This document shows positions 1 to 8,758 of a DNA stretch of 64,000 bases, one piece after another. The first letter of the stretch is position 1. The number at the start of each line of letters is the position of its first letter. The DNA is taken from NCBI GenBank assembly GCA_016714815.1, contig JADKBZ010000005.1, positions 310,001-374,000 on the forward strand. Direction: 5' to 3'. The notes beneath the pieces were generated by a model. It was given only the letters and a program-made list of their open reading frames with translations. It did not search any database and was not told where the DNA came from. A program made the translations under genes and the position numbers. This stretch comes from Holophagales bacterium (GTDB taxonomy: Bacteria; Acidobacteriota; Thermoanaerobaculia; UBA5066).

Positions 1-1086
1 GGCGAACTTCGCGATGTCGACAGGCCCGGAGAGCTGGCGCATCGAGCCGGAGCCCGAGACGAGCCTCTTGACCGTCTGGCCCACCGCGGCCGTCATCCGG
101 AGGTTCTCTCTCCAGGAGGCGCCGAGGGCGTCGACGAAGCCGAGCTTGACCCGGACGGTCTCGAGGTAGGGCGCGAAGCCGATCTTCCAGGAGTCCCCCT
201 CCTTGCGGGGGACGATCGAGAGGGTGATCTGCTTCCCTCCCCTGTCGACGACGAGGTCGAGCGCCTGCGCGCCCGTCTTCTCGAACCCGGCCGTCGCTTC
301 CTTGATCCGGTGTACGACCTGGAAATAGAGAACCACCGGCTCGCCGGCGATCGAGACGATGCGGTCTCCGACCTTGAGCCCGGCCTTCTCGCCGGGATAC
401 CCCTTCGCCACCGAGTGGACGATGGCGGGGACGTTCGGGGAGAGCCCCGTGTATCCGATGTCGTACTTCTTCTGTTCCTTCGTCTTCGGAACCGGCACGA
501 TCTCGACGTCGAGCCGCTCGGCGCCCCGCTCGAGGCCGACGGGGATCCGCTCGCGGGACGCCAGGCCGAGCTGCGACTGGACCTCGTCCCAGGTCGAGAC
601 CGGCTTGCCCGAAAGGGTGACGATCCGGTCGCCGGCGCGGATGCCGGCTTCCTCCGCCGGGCTGCCCGGGTCCACGACCGTGACGACGGGACGGTCGCCG
701 AGGTACTTGGGGACCTCGCGGCCGATCGCGAACGTCCCCGCCGTCAGGAAGAGGGCCAGGACGAGATTGACCGCGGGCCCCGCCAGGAAGACGAGGAACC
801 GCTGCCAGCGGGTTCCGTGCATCGCCGGGGGAGCCTCCCCCGCCACGACGTCGCTCTCGTCGGGCCCGAGCCCGACGATCTTCACGTAGCCGCCGAGCGG
901 GACGAGCGAGATCCGGTAGTCGGTCCCGTTCCGGGTGATGCCGAACAGACGCTTGCCGAACCCGATCGAGAAGACCTCGATCGGGAACTTGAAGAGCCTC
1001 GCCATCAGGAAGTGCCCGGACTCGTGGAAGAAGATCAGGAACGAGAGGACGAAGATGAAGGCGAGGATGTTCGTGGAGATCAGCAT
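1..1086 (-). CDS. rseP: RseP-type site-2 intramembrane zinc protease (partial, runs off left edge)
   Basis: Family M50 membrane metalloprotease; known members cut transmembrane anti-sigma factors or signal peptides within the inner membrane. The ATG at 1086 opens a frame with no stop to base 1, giving 362 visible residues. A first hydrophobic segment carries the zinc motif HESGH (residues 21-25). GYVK follows at 66-69 and AGPAVN at 102-107. Two PDZ domains lie at about 126-205 and 212-290. The C-terminal membrane segment with the second zinc ligand (the NxxPxPxLDG region) is outside the window. It starts 13 nt after the dxr stop, the classical dxr-rseP order, so it is probably the last or near-last gene of the truA-uppS-cdsA-dxr operon. 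Confidence 0.95.
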   Translation of the reverse strand, partial: MLISTNILAFIFVLSFLIFFHESGHFLMARLFKFPIEVFSIGFGKRLFGITRNGTDYRISLVPLGGYVKIVGLGPDESDVVAGEAPPAMHGTRWQRFLVFLAGPAVNLVLALFLTAGTFAIGREVPKYLGDRPVVTVVDPGSPAEEAGIRAGDRIVTLSGKPVSTWDEVQSQLGLASRERIPVGLERGAERLDVEIVPVPKTKEQKKYDIGYTGLSPNVPAIVHSVAKGYPGEKAGLKVGDRIVSIAGEPVVLYFQVVHRIKEATAGFEKTGAQALDLVVDRGGKQITLSIVPRKEGDSWKIGFAPYLETVRVKLGFVDALGASWRENLRMTAAVGQTVKRLVSGSGSMRQLSGPVDIAKFA

Positions 1087-1099
1087 GGGGGCCCTTTAG

Positions 1100-2299
1100 C
1101 TACGCCGGAGATGGCGCGACGGTTCCCGTGAAAGCAAGCGTCGCGCCAGGAGCGACGAGCTCGGCGGCCCGGAGGCGCGCCTCGCGATCGGCGTCGAGGA
1201 CGGCGTCGAGAGACGTCGCGGGGGAAGTCCGGTGTCCGGCGAGGACCTTTTCCACGACCCGGACGAGCGACCGGTAGGGGATGCGCCCCGAAAGGAACGC
1301 GGCGACGGCGACCTCGTTGGCCGCGTTCAGGACGGCGGGGGCCGTTCCCCCGGCGCCCAGGGCCGCGTACGCGAGCGGAACGGCCGGGAAACGCCGCTCG
1401 TCGAGAGGCTCGAGCTCGAGCTTTCCGAGGGTGGCGAGGTTCAACCTCGGGAGCGGGGTCGGGACGCGCTCCGGGTAGGTCAGGGCGTAGAGGATCGGGA
1501 AGCGCATGTCGTTCGGCGACATCTGCGCGAGGACCGATCCGTCGACCCACTCGACCATCGAGTGGATGATCGACTGGGGATGGATGACGACGCCGAGCCG
1601 CTCGGGCCCGACGTCGAAGAGCCATCGGGCCTCGATCACCTCGAGCCCCTTGTTCATCATCGTCGCCGAGTCGATCGTGATCTTCGGCCCCATCTTCCAG
1701 GTCGGGTGGGCGAGGGCGTCCTCGATGGTGATCGTGTCGAAGGTATCGAGGGGGCGGTTTCGGAACGGCCCTCCCGACGCGGTCAGGACGAGCCTCGCAA
1801 CCTCCGAGGGGCGCCCGCCGCGGAGCGCCTGGTGGAGCGCGCAGTGCTCGGAGTCGACGGGGAGGACCGCCGCGCCGGACGCCGCGGCGGCCGCCATCAC
1901 CGCTTCCCCTGCGACGACGAGGACCTCCTTGTTCGCGAGCGCGAGCGTCTTGCCGAGCTTCACCGCCTCGTACGCCGGCGGCAGGCCCGCGGCGCCGACG
2001 ACGGCGCCGAGGACGACGTCGGCTTCCGGAAGGGTCGCGACGTCGACGATTCCCTGCTCGCCCCAGCCCACGTGGACGCCGGGGAACTCGCGACGGATCC
2101 GGTCCGCGCCGGTGCGCTCCTTCACCGACACGACCGAGGGGCGGAAGCGTGCGATGGCGGGGAGGAGCGCTTCGAGGTTCGTGCCGGCCGACATCGAGAC
2201 GACGCGGAATCGGTCGGGGAAGGCCTCGAAGACCGAGAGCGCCGACTGGCCGATGGATCCCGTGGCGCCGAGAAGAGCCACGTTGCGCGGAGAGGTCAT
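1100..2299 (-). CDS. dxr: 1-deoxy-D-xylulose 5-phosphate reductoisomerase
   Basis: Second enzyme of the non-mevalonate (MEP) isoprenoid pathway; converts DXP to 2-C-methyl-D-erythritol 4-phosphate with NADPH and a divalent metal. The 399-residue length is normal. The N-terminal GATGSIGQSAL (residues 11-21) is the NADPH-binding loop. PVDSEHCALHQAL carries the metal-binding Asp/Glu, and HPTWKMGPKITIDSATMMNK is the substrate/metal segment. The ATG at 2299 overlaps the cdsA stop by four bases (ATGA), so translation is probably coupled. It supplies precursors for the undecaprenyl chain made by the neighbouring uppS. Confidence 0.97.
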   Translation of the reverse strand: MTSPRNVALLGATGSIGQSALSVFEAFPDRFRVVSMSAGTNLEALLPAIARFRPSVVSVKERTGADRIRREFPGVHVGWGEQGIVDVATLPEADVVLGAVVGAAGLPPAYEAVKLGKTLALANKEVLVVAGEAVMAAAAASGAAVLPVDSEHCALHQALRGGRPSEVARLVLTASGGPFRNRPLDTFDTITIEDALAHPTWKMGPKITIDSATMMNKGLEVIEARWLFDVGPERLGVVIHPQSIIHSMVEWVDGSVLAQMSPNDMRFPILYALTYPERVPTPLPRLNLATLGKLELEPLDERRFPAVPLAYAALGAGGTAPAVLNAANEVAVAAFLSGRIPYRSLVRVVEKVLAGHRTSPATSLDAVLDADREARLRAAELVAPGATLAFTGTVAPSPA

Positions 2300-3117
2300 C
2301 GGGGGCGGAGCTCCGGAAGAAGGGTCAGGATTCCGTAGAGCACGGGCGAGGCGTAGAGGAGGGAATCGAGCCGGTCGAGAAGGCCGCCGTGTCCCGGAAG
2401 CAGCGCACCGGAGTCCTTGACGGCGCAGCTTCTCTTGAAGGTCGATTCGACGAGGTCGCCGACGACGGCCACGACCGACATGACGGCGCCGAGGAGGGCT
2501 CCCACTGCCGCGGCGACCACGGGCGTCCCCGGTATCCGCGGGAGGACGACGGCGAGCAGGGCGCCGAAGACGGCCCCGGCCACGACCTGCCCCCAGAATC
2601 CTTCCCAGCTCTTCTTCGGGCTGACGACGGGCGCGAGCTTTCGCCGGCCGAACTTCGTGCCGACGTAGTAGGCGGCCGAATCCCCGGCCCAGACGATGCC
2701 GAGGAGGAAGAAGACCGTCTCCCAGCCGATCGCCCGGAGGGCGATCATCGCGGCGCCCCCGGCCCCGACGTAGAGCGTCGCGAACGAGGTCGCGGCCGCC
2801 GATCCGAGCCAGACGGGCTCGTCGGGCGCGGCGAGGAGGATGGCGGTGGGGAGTGCGATGAGGACGCCGCCCGTGGCGGCGACGAGAACGGGTGCGGACT
2901 CGAGGTAGGCGCCGGCGAGGATCGCGGCGAAGAGGACGAGGCTCAGGGCACGGGGTGCGAGCCACCCCGAGGCGCGGACGAGACCCTGGAACTCCCAGAG
3001 CGCCGCACCGCAGGCGAGGCCGGCGAGGATCGCCCAGCCCCAGAGCGGCCCCTTCACGAGGAGGAGGAGGACGAGCGGCATGAGGACCGCCGCCGTCAGC
3101 TCGCGGGTCCGCCTCAC
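2296..3117 (-). CDS. cdsA: Phosphatidate cytidylyltransferase (CDP-diglyceride synthase)
   Basis: Makes CDP-diacylglycerol from phosphatidic acid and CTP at the inner membrane, the branch point of phospholipid synthesis. The 273-residue protein is a chain of hydrophobic segments. It ends with the family signature: SPKKSWEGF, then GDLVESTFKR, KDSG and LPGHGGLLDRLDS. I place the start at the GTG whose first base is 3117, because it overlaps the uppS stop as GTGA. The first in-frame ATG (encoding MPLVLLL) would remove only the short basic N-terminus. Operon member between uppS and dxr, the common bacterial order. Confidence 0.95.
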   Translation of the reverse strand: MRRTRELTAAVLMPLVLLLLVKGPLWGWAILAGLACGAALWEFQGLVRASGWLAPRALSLVLFAAILAGAYLESAPVLVAATGGVLIALPTAILLAAPDEPVWLGSAAATSFATLYVGAGGAAMIALRAIGWETVFFLLGIVWAGDSAAYYVGTKFGRRKLAPVVSPKKSWEGFWGQVVAGAVFGALLAVVLPRIPGTPVVAAAVGALLGAVMSVVAVVGDLVESTFKRSCAVKDSGALLPGHGGLLDRLDSLLYASPVLYGILTLLPELRPR

Positions 3118-3980
3118 GCTTCGAGGACCGCGCGGGCCGAAGTGGCCTCGGCTGCGTCGGCCTCGGAGACTCCGCCGTAGCGGCGCTCCCGGCGCTCGTA
3201 GTCGACGAGCGCCTCGAGGAAGTGACGGCGGCGGAAGTCGGGCCAGAGGACGGGGGTGACGTGGATCTCGGCGTAGGCGATCTGCCAGAGGAGGAAATTC
3301 GAGATGCGCATCTCGCCGCTCGTCCGGATCAGGAGATCGGGATCGGGAAGGCCGGCCGTGTAGAGCCGCCGGGAGACGGCGTCCTCGTCGATCGACTCCG
3401 GGTCGAGGCGGCCCGCGGCGGCGTCGCGCGCCAGGCTTCGGGCGACGTCCGTGAGCTCCGCCCGCCCCGAGTAGTTCAGTGCGACGCTGAAGACCATCCC
3501 CCGGCATCCCGTCGTCGCCTCGAGCGCCATGTCCAGCGCGGCCCGGACGGAGCCGTCGAGGCCATCGACCCGGCCCACGACGCGGAAGCGGATGTCGTTC
3601 TCGGCCAGGGTCTTGAGCTCCCTCCGGAGGTACTCCTTGAGGAGGGTGAAGAGAGTCGAAACCTCGGTCTTGGGCCTCTTCCAGTTCTCCGTGGAGAAGG
3701 CGTAGAGAGTGAGGGCGTCGAGCTTCAGCCGCGCCGCGGTCTCCACCGTGTCCTTCACGGCCGCCGCCCCCGCCCGGTGCCCCTCCACCCGCGGAAGGTG
3801 GCGCTGTTTCGCCCACCGTCCGTTCCCGTCCATGATGACGGCGACGTGGCTGGGCAGTCGGGTCAGGTCCAGCGCGTCCAGGAGGGCGCGGTCGGAAGAG
3901 CCGGGCGCGGCGACGAGATTCTTGTCGATCATGCGCAATGGGCAGGCCGGGCAGACGCCCGGACCGGCTGAATCGTTCAT
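3114..3980 (-). CDS. uppS: Isoprenyl transferase (undecaprenyl diphosphate synthase)
   Basis: Cis-prenyltransferase that extends farnesyl diphosphate with isopentenyl diphosphate to undecaprenyl diphosphate, the lipid carrier for peptidoglycan and surface polysaccharide. Seen: VIMDGNGRWA (catalytic Asp and diphosphate binding), FSTENWKRP, NYSGRAEL and DLLIRTSGEMRISNFLLWQ. The ATG at 3980 starts one base after the truA stop and has AGG about nine bases upstream, giving 288 residues. A second ATG at 3932 (272 residues) fits the usual family N-terminus better but has no ribosome-binding site, so the start is not certain. The longer form carries a CPACP segment of unknown relevance. Confidence 0.95.
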   Translation of the reverse strand: MNDSAGPGVCPACPLRMIDKNLVAAPGSSDRALLDALDLTRLPSHVAVIMDGNGRWAKQRHLPRVEGHRAGAAAVKDTVETAARLKLDALTLYAFSTENWKRPKTEVSTLFTLLKEYLRRELKTLAENDIRFRVVGRVDGLDGSVRAALDMALEATTGCRGMVFSVALNYSGRAELTDVARSLARDAAAGRLDPESIDEDAVSRRLYTAGLPDPDLLIRTSGEMRISNFLLWQIAYAEIHVTPVLWPDFRRRHFLEALVDYERRERRYGGVSEADAAEATSARAVLEA

Positions 3981-3981
3981 C

Positions 3982-4773
3982 TTAACCTGCCGGATAGAAC
4001 ACGTTCGCCAGGAGCAGCCCCCTGGCCGGTGCCGTCGGGCCCGGAGTCTCCCTCGCCGTCCGCGGGTCGATCCGGCCCAGCCCGGCCTCCAGGAGGGTGC
4101 CGACGAGACGCCGGACCATTCCGCGAAGGAAGCCGTTCCCGACGGCCGTGACGACCACGAGGGGCCCTTCCTCCTCCACGTCGAGCCGGACGAGCGTCCG
4201 GACGGTGCTCTTTCGCGGAGAGCCCGCCAGGCCGAAGCGGCCGAAGTCGTTCCGGCCGACGAGGCGCCCGGCCGCGGCACGCATCGCCGGCACGTCGACT
4301 TTCGGCGAAGCGAGCGCCTCGCGGAGACCTTCGAAGGGGGGGAGGTGGGTCCCCCGCCGGAGCCGGTAGACGTAGCGCTTGCCGAGCGCATCGAAGCGGG
4401 CGTGCCAGAGCAGCGGCGCCTCCGCCGCCGCGACGACGCGCAGGTCCCACGGAAGGAGCGCGTTCAGGCCTCGGCGGAGGCCTTCCGGCGGGATGACGGG
4501 AGCGCCCGGCGGGATGTCCAGGTGCGCCACCTGCCCGTCCGCGTGGACGCCCGCATCGGTCCGGCTCGCCGCGTGGACGCGCATGGGCACGCCGTGCATC
4601 CTCGCCAGCGCTCCCTCCAGCGTCGCCTGGACGGTCCGCGGAGCCCCGCTCCCGTCCCGCACGACATCCTGGGTCTGCCAGCCCTCGTAGAAGGTGCCGA
4701 GGTACGCAAGATCGAGCCTGAGCCTTCGACCGTTCGCGTCCCGGCCCGCCAGGGCCCTGTTCTCGTCCGCCAC
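3982..4773 (-). CDS. truA: tRNA pseudouridine(38-40) synthase
   Basis: Converts U38-U40 in the anticodon arm of several tRNAs to pseudouridine. The 263-residue protein has the catalytic-aspartate motif SRTDAGVHA, the downstream FDALGKRYVYRL segment, and the C-terminal GNGFLRGMVRRLVGTLLEAG stretch typical of TruA. I choose the GTG at 4773. The GGAGG lies directly against this codon, too close to act as a normal ribosome-binding site. A TATCAT hexamer six bases further upstream suggests a leaderless message. First gene of the minus-strand operon truA-uppS-cdsA-dxr-rseP. Confidence 0.93.
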   Translation of the reverse strand: MADENRALAGRDANGRRLRLDLAYLGTFYEGWQTQDVVRDGSGAPRTVQATLEGALARMHGVPMRVHAASRTDAGVHADGQVAHLDIPPGAPVIPPEGLRRGLNALLPWDLRVVAAAEAPLLWHARFDALGKRYVYRLRRGTHLPPFEGLREALASPKVDVPAMRAAAGRLVGRNDFGRFGLAGSPRKSTVRTLVRLDVEEEGPLVVVTAVGNGFLRGMVRRLVGTLLEAGLGRIDPRTARETPGPTAPARGLLLANVFYPAG

Positions 4774-4779
4774 CCTCCG

Positions 4780-4785
4780 ATGATA
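4780..4785 (-). promoter_or_regulatory. -10-like TATCAT abutting the truA start codon
   Basis: On the minus strand TATCAT lies six bases before the GTG start of truA. Transcription starting about seven bases downstream would begin at the start codon. No convincing -35 was found. Confidence 0.35.
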
Positions 4786-4824
4786 GTGGCCTGGATGGCG
4801 GTATTCTCGAACGGCGGACACCGA

Positions 4825-5721
4825 ATGCACGTCTCCCGTCTCCTCGTCTTCGTCGCGCTGACGGCGGTCTCTCGGCTCGCGTGCGCCGACGGACCGGTCG
4901 TCCGCCCCTTCTCCGGAGACGAGGCGTCGCGTTTCGCGAGCTCCTACTGGTTCCGGACGGAACGGGGGAGCGTTCTCGTCGACGCGCCGTTCCTGGCGGC
5001 CGAGGCGGGGGCGCTCAGGGCCGCGATGTCCGCCGGCGGGGCCCTGCCGCTCGGAGCCGCGATCCTGACCGGGGCCCAGTCCTGCAAGAGCTGGGGGCTC
5101 GTTCCCCTCGTCTCGGCCGGAACCCGCGTGTGGGGCGCCCGATCGACCGCCACGGCGCTCGAGGCCTCCTTCCACCGCGAGAGGGAACGGTTTCTCAGGG
5201 CCGGCATCCCTCTGGCCGCCATGCCCCGCACTCCGCCCCACGTCACGAACACGTTCAACGGGAGCCTCAACCTCGGTTTCGAGGGATACACCCTTCGGCT
5301 CTTCGAGGCGGGAGCGGCCGGCGATCCCGCCGCTACCGTCGTCTTCGTTCCCGAAACCGGCGAGCTGTTCACCGGCGGACTCGTCTGGAACCAGGTTCAC
5401 CCCGCCACCGACGGCGCGGACCTCGGGGCCTGGAGGCGCGTTCTCGCTCGCCTGAAGGGCCTCGGCCCCCGACGGGTCTACCCTGGCTACGGGGAGCCCG
5501 GAACGGTCAGCCTCATCGACCGGATGTCGGACTACCTCCGGGAGCTCGAGGAGGCCGCGAGGCCGCTCGCGGCCCGGTCAGACCTCTCCACCCGGGAGAT
5601 CGGGTCCGTCCGGAAAAGCCTCGTCCGGACTCACAGGGACTGGAGACTCCCCGCGATCCTCGACGAAAGCCTCAGGGCCGAGCACGCCCGCCTGCGCCGC
5701 CTTCTTTCTGGAGGAGAGTGA
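4825..5721 (+). CDS. Exported metallo-beta-lactamase-fold protein with degenerate active site
   Basis: 298 residues with a signal peptide (hydrophobic stretch about residues 4-18, likely cleavage after ...RLACA). The order of segments follows the metallo-beta-lactamase fold: TERGSVLVDAPF, then AILTGAQSCKSWGL where HxHxDH is expected, ATVVFVPETGELFTGGLVWN (like the GD/LFSGD segment), and RVYPGYGEPG where family members have PGHG. The usual zinc-binding histidines are replaced, so it may be a non-metallo or non-catalytic relative. The assignment rests on segment order and not on intact motifs. It is divergent from truA and convergent with the small gene at 5732. TATTCT at 4802-4807 is a possible -10. 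Confidence 0.6.
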   Translation: MHVSRLLVFVALTAVSRLACADGPVVRPFSGDEASRFASSYWFRTERGSVLVDAPFLAAEAGALRAAMSAGGALPLGAAILTGAQSCKSWGLVPLVSAGTRVWGARSTATALEASFHRERERFLRAGIPLAAMPRTPPHVTNTFNGSLNLGFEGYTLRLFEAGAAGDPAATVVFVPETGELFTGGLVWNQVHPATDGADLGAWRRVLARLKGLGPRRVYPGYGEPGTVSLIDRMSDYLRELEEAARPLAARSDLSTREIGSVRKSLVRTHRDWRLPAILDESLRAEHARLRRLLSGGE

Positions 5722-5731
5722 CGTCCTCCGG

Positions 5732-5977
5732 CTAACCGCGAAAGGAGAAGGCAACGGGAGCGGGCGGGAGGACGAGATTCACGATGGCGAGCCCCTCGCC
5801 GGCCTCACCCTCGACCGCTGGTTTCGGGTCGCCGACGCGCAGGAGAGAAAGGCCCTCCCCCTTCTTGAGGACCGCCAGAGGCCTCCCCGGATACGACTTC
5901 CGAAGGGTCTCGAGCGCGTCGACTCCTTCCCGGGCGAGGAAGTAGAGCGTGCCGTTTCGGTTCCGAACGAGAATCAT
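5732..5977 (-). CDS. Small conserved-looking hypothetical protein
   Basis: 81 residues from ATG at 5977. I do not recognise the family. It opens with MILVRNRNGTLYFL and ends with a hydrophobic, Pro/Ala-rich strand (IVNLVLPPAPVAF). There are no signal peptide, membrane segment or cysteines. It sits alone between a convergent gene and the clpB promoter region. No strong ribosome-binding site precedes it (GAGG about 20 bases upstream). It may be real, but a chance frame cannot be excluded. Confidence 0.4.
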   Translation of the reverse strand: MILVRNRNGTLYFLAREGVDALETLRKSYPGRPLAVLKKGEGLSLLRVGDPKPAVEGEAGEGLAIVNLVLPPAPVAFSFRG

Positions 5978-6055
5978 TTCGAGGGAAGGTAGACCTCACC
6001 ACAGGCCATCCGCATCCCCCGAACGGGTGAGACCCGCAGGAGACATAGATCTACA

Positions 6056-6104
6056 CTTACAATGTAAGATATGACTTGACACAAAGAGACTAAGATAAGA
6101 GAAT
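6056..6104 (+). promoter_or_regulatory. clpB promoter with upstream inverted repeat
   Basis: This A/T-rich island stands out from the GC-rich surroundings. It holds CTTAC-AAT-GTAAG (6056-6068), a 5-bp inverted repeat. A perfect -35 hexamer TTGACA (6076-6081) and a -10-like GAGAAT (6099-6104, 17-bp spacer) follow. A GGAGG at 6111-6115 lies eight bases before the clpB ATG. The inverted repeat is neither CIRCE nor a canonical HAIR site. It is a candidate operator for the clpB-hsp20 stress operon. Confidence 0.55.
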
Positions 6105-6123
6105 CCGGCTGGAGGCCGCTGCT

Positions 6124-8736
6124 ATGAATCCCGACCGCTACACCCTCAAGGTTCAGGAGCTGCTTCAGGAGATCGCGCGCGACGCGAGGTCGCTTGGACA
6201 GCCCGAAGTGACGACGGAGCACCTGGCCGCCGCTCTCGTCGCCGAGCCTTCGGTGGGGGTGCCGCTCCTGACGAGGGTCGGCATTCCGATCGGGCTCGTC
6301 TCGACCGAGCTCGCTGCTCTCATCGCGCGCCTCCCGAAGGTCCAGGGGGCGGGCGCCGAGACGCGCTACTCCCCCGCGTTCGTGAAGATGCTCGACACGG
6401 CGGAGGGGATCGCCCGGGAGTTTCGCGACGAGTACGTGGCGCTCGAGCATCTCCTCCTCGCCCTCCTGCGCGACGGCCGGTCGAAGGCGGCCGAGGTCCT
6501 GAAAAGGCACGGGGTCTCGGAGGCTTCGCTCCTGGCCGCGCTGAAGGAGGTCCGGGGGAGCGCCCGCGTCGACGACCCGAATGCCGAGGAGAAGTACCAG
6601 GCGCTGAAGCGCTACGCGCGCGACCTGACCGAGCTGGCCCGCCGCGGCAAGCTCGACCCCGTCATCGGGCGGGACGACGAGATCCGCCGCGTCATGCAGG
6701 TCCTGACGCGCCGGACGAAGAACAACCCCGTCCTCATCGGCGATCCGGGCGTCGGCAAGACCGCCGTCGTCGAAGGGCTCGCGCGGCGCATCGCCTCCGG
6801 CGACGTGCCCGAGAGCCTGAAGGACAAGCAGGTCGTCTCCCTCGACCTGGGAGCGATGCTCGCGGGAGCGAAGTACCGCGGGGAGTTCGAGGAGCGGCTG
6901 AAAGCCGTGATCAAGGAGGTCGAGGAGTCCGAGGGGAAGGTCATCCTCTTCATCGACGAGCTCCACACCCTCGTCGGCGCCGGTGCGGCGGAGGGGGCGA
7001 TGGACGCGGGCAACATGCTCAAGCCCGCTCTCGCGCGAGGGGAGCTGCGCGCCATCGGCGCCACGACGCTCGGCGAGTACCGCAAGCACATCGAGAAGGA
7101 CCCCGCCCTCGAGCGCCGGTTCCAGCCGGTCCCCGTCGGCGAGCCGTCGGTCGAGGACACGATCTCGATCCTGCGCGGCCTGCAGGAACGGTACGAGGTC
7201 CACCACGGAGTCAAGATCACCGACGCCGCGCTCGTCGCAGCCGCCGTCCTCTCGAACCGCTACATCGCCGACCGTTTCCTTCCGGACAAGGCGATCGACC
7301 TCGTCGACGAGGCCGCCTCGCGCCTCAAGATGGAGATCGACTCGCTTCCCACCGCGATCGACGAGGTGGAGCGGAAGGTCCTGCAGGCCGAGATCGAGAA
7401 GAAGGCGCTCGAGAAGGACGATTCCGCCCGCGCCCGCGACCGGCTCTCGGCGCTCGAGAAGGCTCTCTCGGAGCTGCGCGAGAAATCGCTCTCGATGAAG
7501 ACGGTCTGGAAGAACGAGAAGGACGCCATCGGCAGGATCCGCGACCTGAAGAAGCGGATCGAGGATGCCCGCGGGGATGCGGAGATCGCCGAACGCCAGG
7601 GGGATCTGAGCCGGGCGGCGGAGCTGCGCTACGGCGTCCTGAACGAGCTGGACCGTGACCTCGCCGCGGCGACCGCGACGCTCGAGAGGCTCCAGGAGAA
7701 CGGCGGCTTCCTGCGCGAGAAGGTCGAGGAAGAGGACATCGCCGCCGTCGTCTCCCGCTGGACGGGCATCCCCGTCTCGAAGATGGTGGAGGGGGAGACG
7801 CAGAAGCTCCTCGCGATGGACGAGCGGCTGAAGCTGCGCGTCATCGGCCAGGACGAGGCCGTCGCGGCCGTCTCCGCGGCCGTGCGGCGCGCGCGGGCCG
7901 GGATGAACGACCCGAAGAAGCCGATCGGCTCGTTTCTCTTTCTCGGCCCGACGGGTGTCGGAAAGACCGAGCTCGCCCGGGCCCTGGCCGAGTTCCTCTT
8001 CGACGACGAGAACGCCATGGTTCGCCTCGACATGTCCGAGTACCAGGAGAAGCACACCGTTTCGCGGATGATCGGCGCGCCTCCCGGCTACATCGGGCAC
8101 GACGAGGGGGGGCAGCTGACCGAGGCCGTTCGACGGCGGCCCTACTCCGTCGTCCTCTTCGACGAGATCGAGAAGGCCCACCCCGACGTCTGGTCGACGC
8201 TCCTGCAGGTCCTCGACGACGGCCGCCTCACCGACGGAAAGGGGCGCGTGGTCGACTTCCGCAACGTCGTCGTCGTCATGACCTCGAACGTCGGCTCCCA
8301 TCTCATCCAGGAGCTGCAGGACGTGGACGAGTCGGAGATGCGCAAGGGGGTCGAGGCCGAGCTGAGGCAGCGCTTCCGGCCCGAGTTCCTGAACCGGATC
8401 GACGACGTCATCGTCTTCCGCAGGCTCGGCCTGCCCGAGATCGGCCGGATCGTGGACATCCAGCTCGGTCGAGTCTCGGCGCTCCTCGCGCCGCGCGGCG
8501 TAGCTCTCGCCTGGACCGACGACGCCCGCCGGATCCTGGCCCAGCGCGCCTTCGACCCGGTCTACGGCGCGAGGCCCCTGAAGCGCAATATCCAGAAGCT
8601 CGTCCAGGACCCACTCGCGCTCCGCATCCTCTCCGGCGAGGTACCAGGCGGGGCGACCGTCTCCCTCGATGCCGACGCCTCGGGCTCCGGCATCGCCTTC
8701 ACCATCCTGACGCCTCCGGCCGCTCCGGCGGCGTGA
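6124..8736 (+). CDS. clpB: ATP-dependent disaggregase ClpB (Hsp104 family)
   Basis: Hexameric AAA+ chaperone that pulls polypeptides out of aggregates with DnaK. 870 residues, close to the usual ~860. It has a Clp_N double repeat (about 1-145), a first AAA+ domain with GDPGVGKT (about residue 207), a coiled-coil middle domain (about 405-525), and a second AAA+ domain with GPTGVGKT (about residue 609). The middle domain is what separates ClpB from ClpA/ClpC. The C-terminal ClpB_D2-small region carries YGARPLKRNIQ. It is preceded by a TTGACA promoter and followed 22 bases later by an hsp20 gene, so it is probably a heat-stress operon. Confidence 0.97.
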   Translation: MNPDRYTLKVQELLQEIARDARSLGQPEVTTEHLAAALVAEPSVGVPLLTRVGIPIGLVSTELAALIARLPKVQGAGAETRYSPAFVKMLDTAEGIAREFRDEYVALEHLLLALLRDGRSKAAEVLKRHGVSEASLLAALKEVRGSARVDDPNAEEKYQALKRYARDLTELARRGKLDPVIGRDDEIRRVMQVLTRRTKNNPVLIGDPGVGKTAVVEGLARRIASGDVPESLKDKQVVSLDLGAMLAGAKYRGEFEERLKAVIKEVEESEGKVILFIDELHTLVGAGAAEGAMDAGNMLKPALARGELRAIGATTLGEYRKHIEKDPALERRFQPVPVGEPSVEDTISILRGLQERYEVHHGVKITDAALVAAAVLSNRYIADRFLPDKAIDLVDEAASRLKMEIDSLPTAIDEVERKVLQAEIEKKALEKDDSARARDRLSALEKALSELREKSLSMKTVWKNEKDAIGRIRDLKKRIEDARGDAEIAERQGDLSRAAELRYGVLNELDRDLAAATATLERLQENGGFLREKVEEEDIAAVVSRWTGIPVSKMVEGETQKLLAMDERLKLRVIGQDEAVAAVSAAVRRARAGMNDPKKPIGSFLFLGPTGVGKTELARALAEFLFDDENAMVRLDMSEYQEKHTVSRMIGAPPGYIGHDEGGQLTEAVRRRPYSVVLFDEIEKAHPDVWSTLLQVLDDGRLTDGKGRVVDFRNVVVVMTSNVGSHLIQELQDVDESEMRKGVEAELRQRFRPEFLNRIDDVIVFRRLGLPEIGRIVDIQLGRVSALLAPRGVALAWTDDARRILAQRAFDPVYGARPLKRNIQKLVQDPLALRILSGEVPGGATVSLDADASGSGIAFTILTPPAAPAA

Positions 8737-8758
8737 GGAGGCCCAGAAGGAGGATCCC

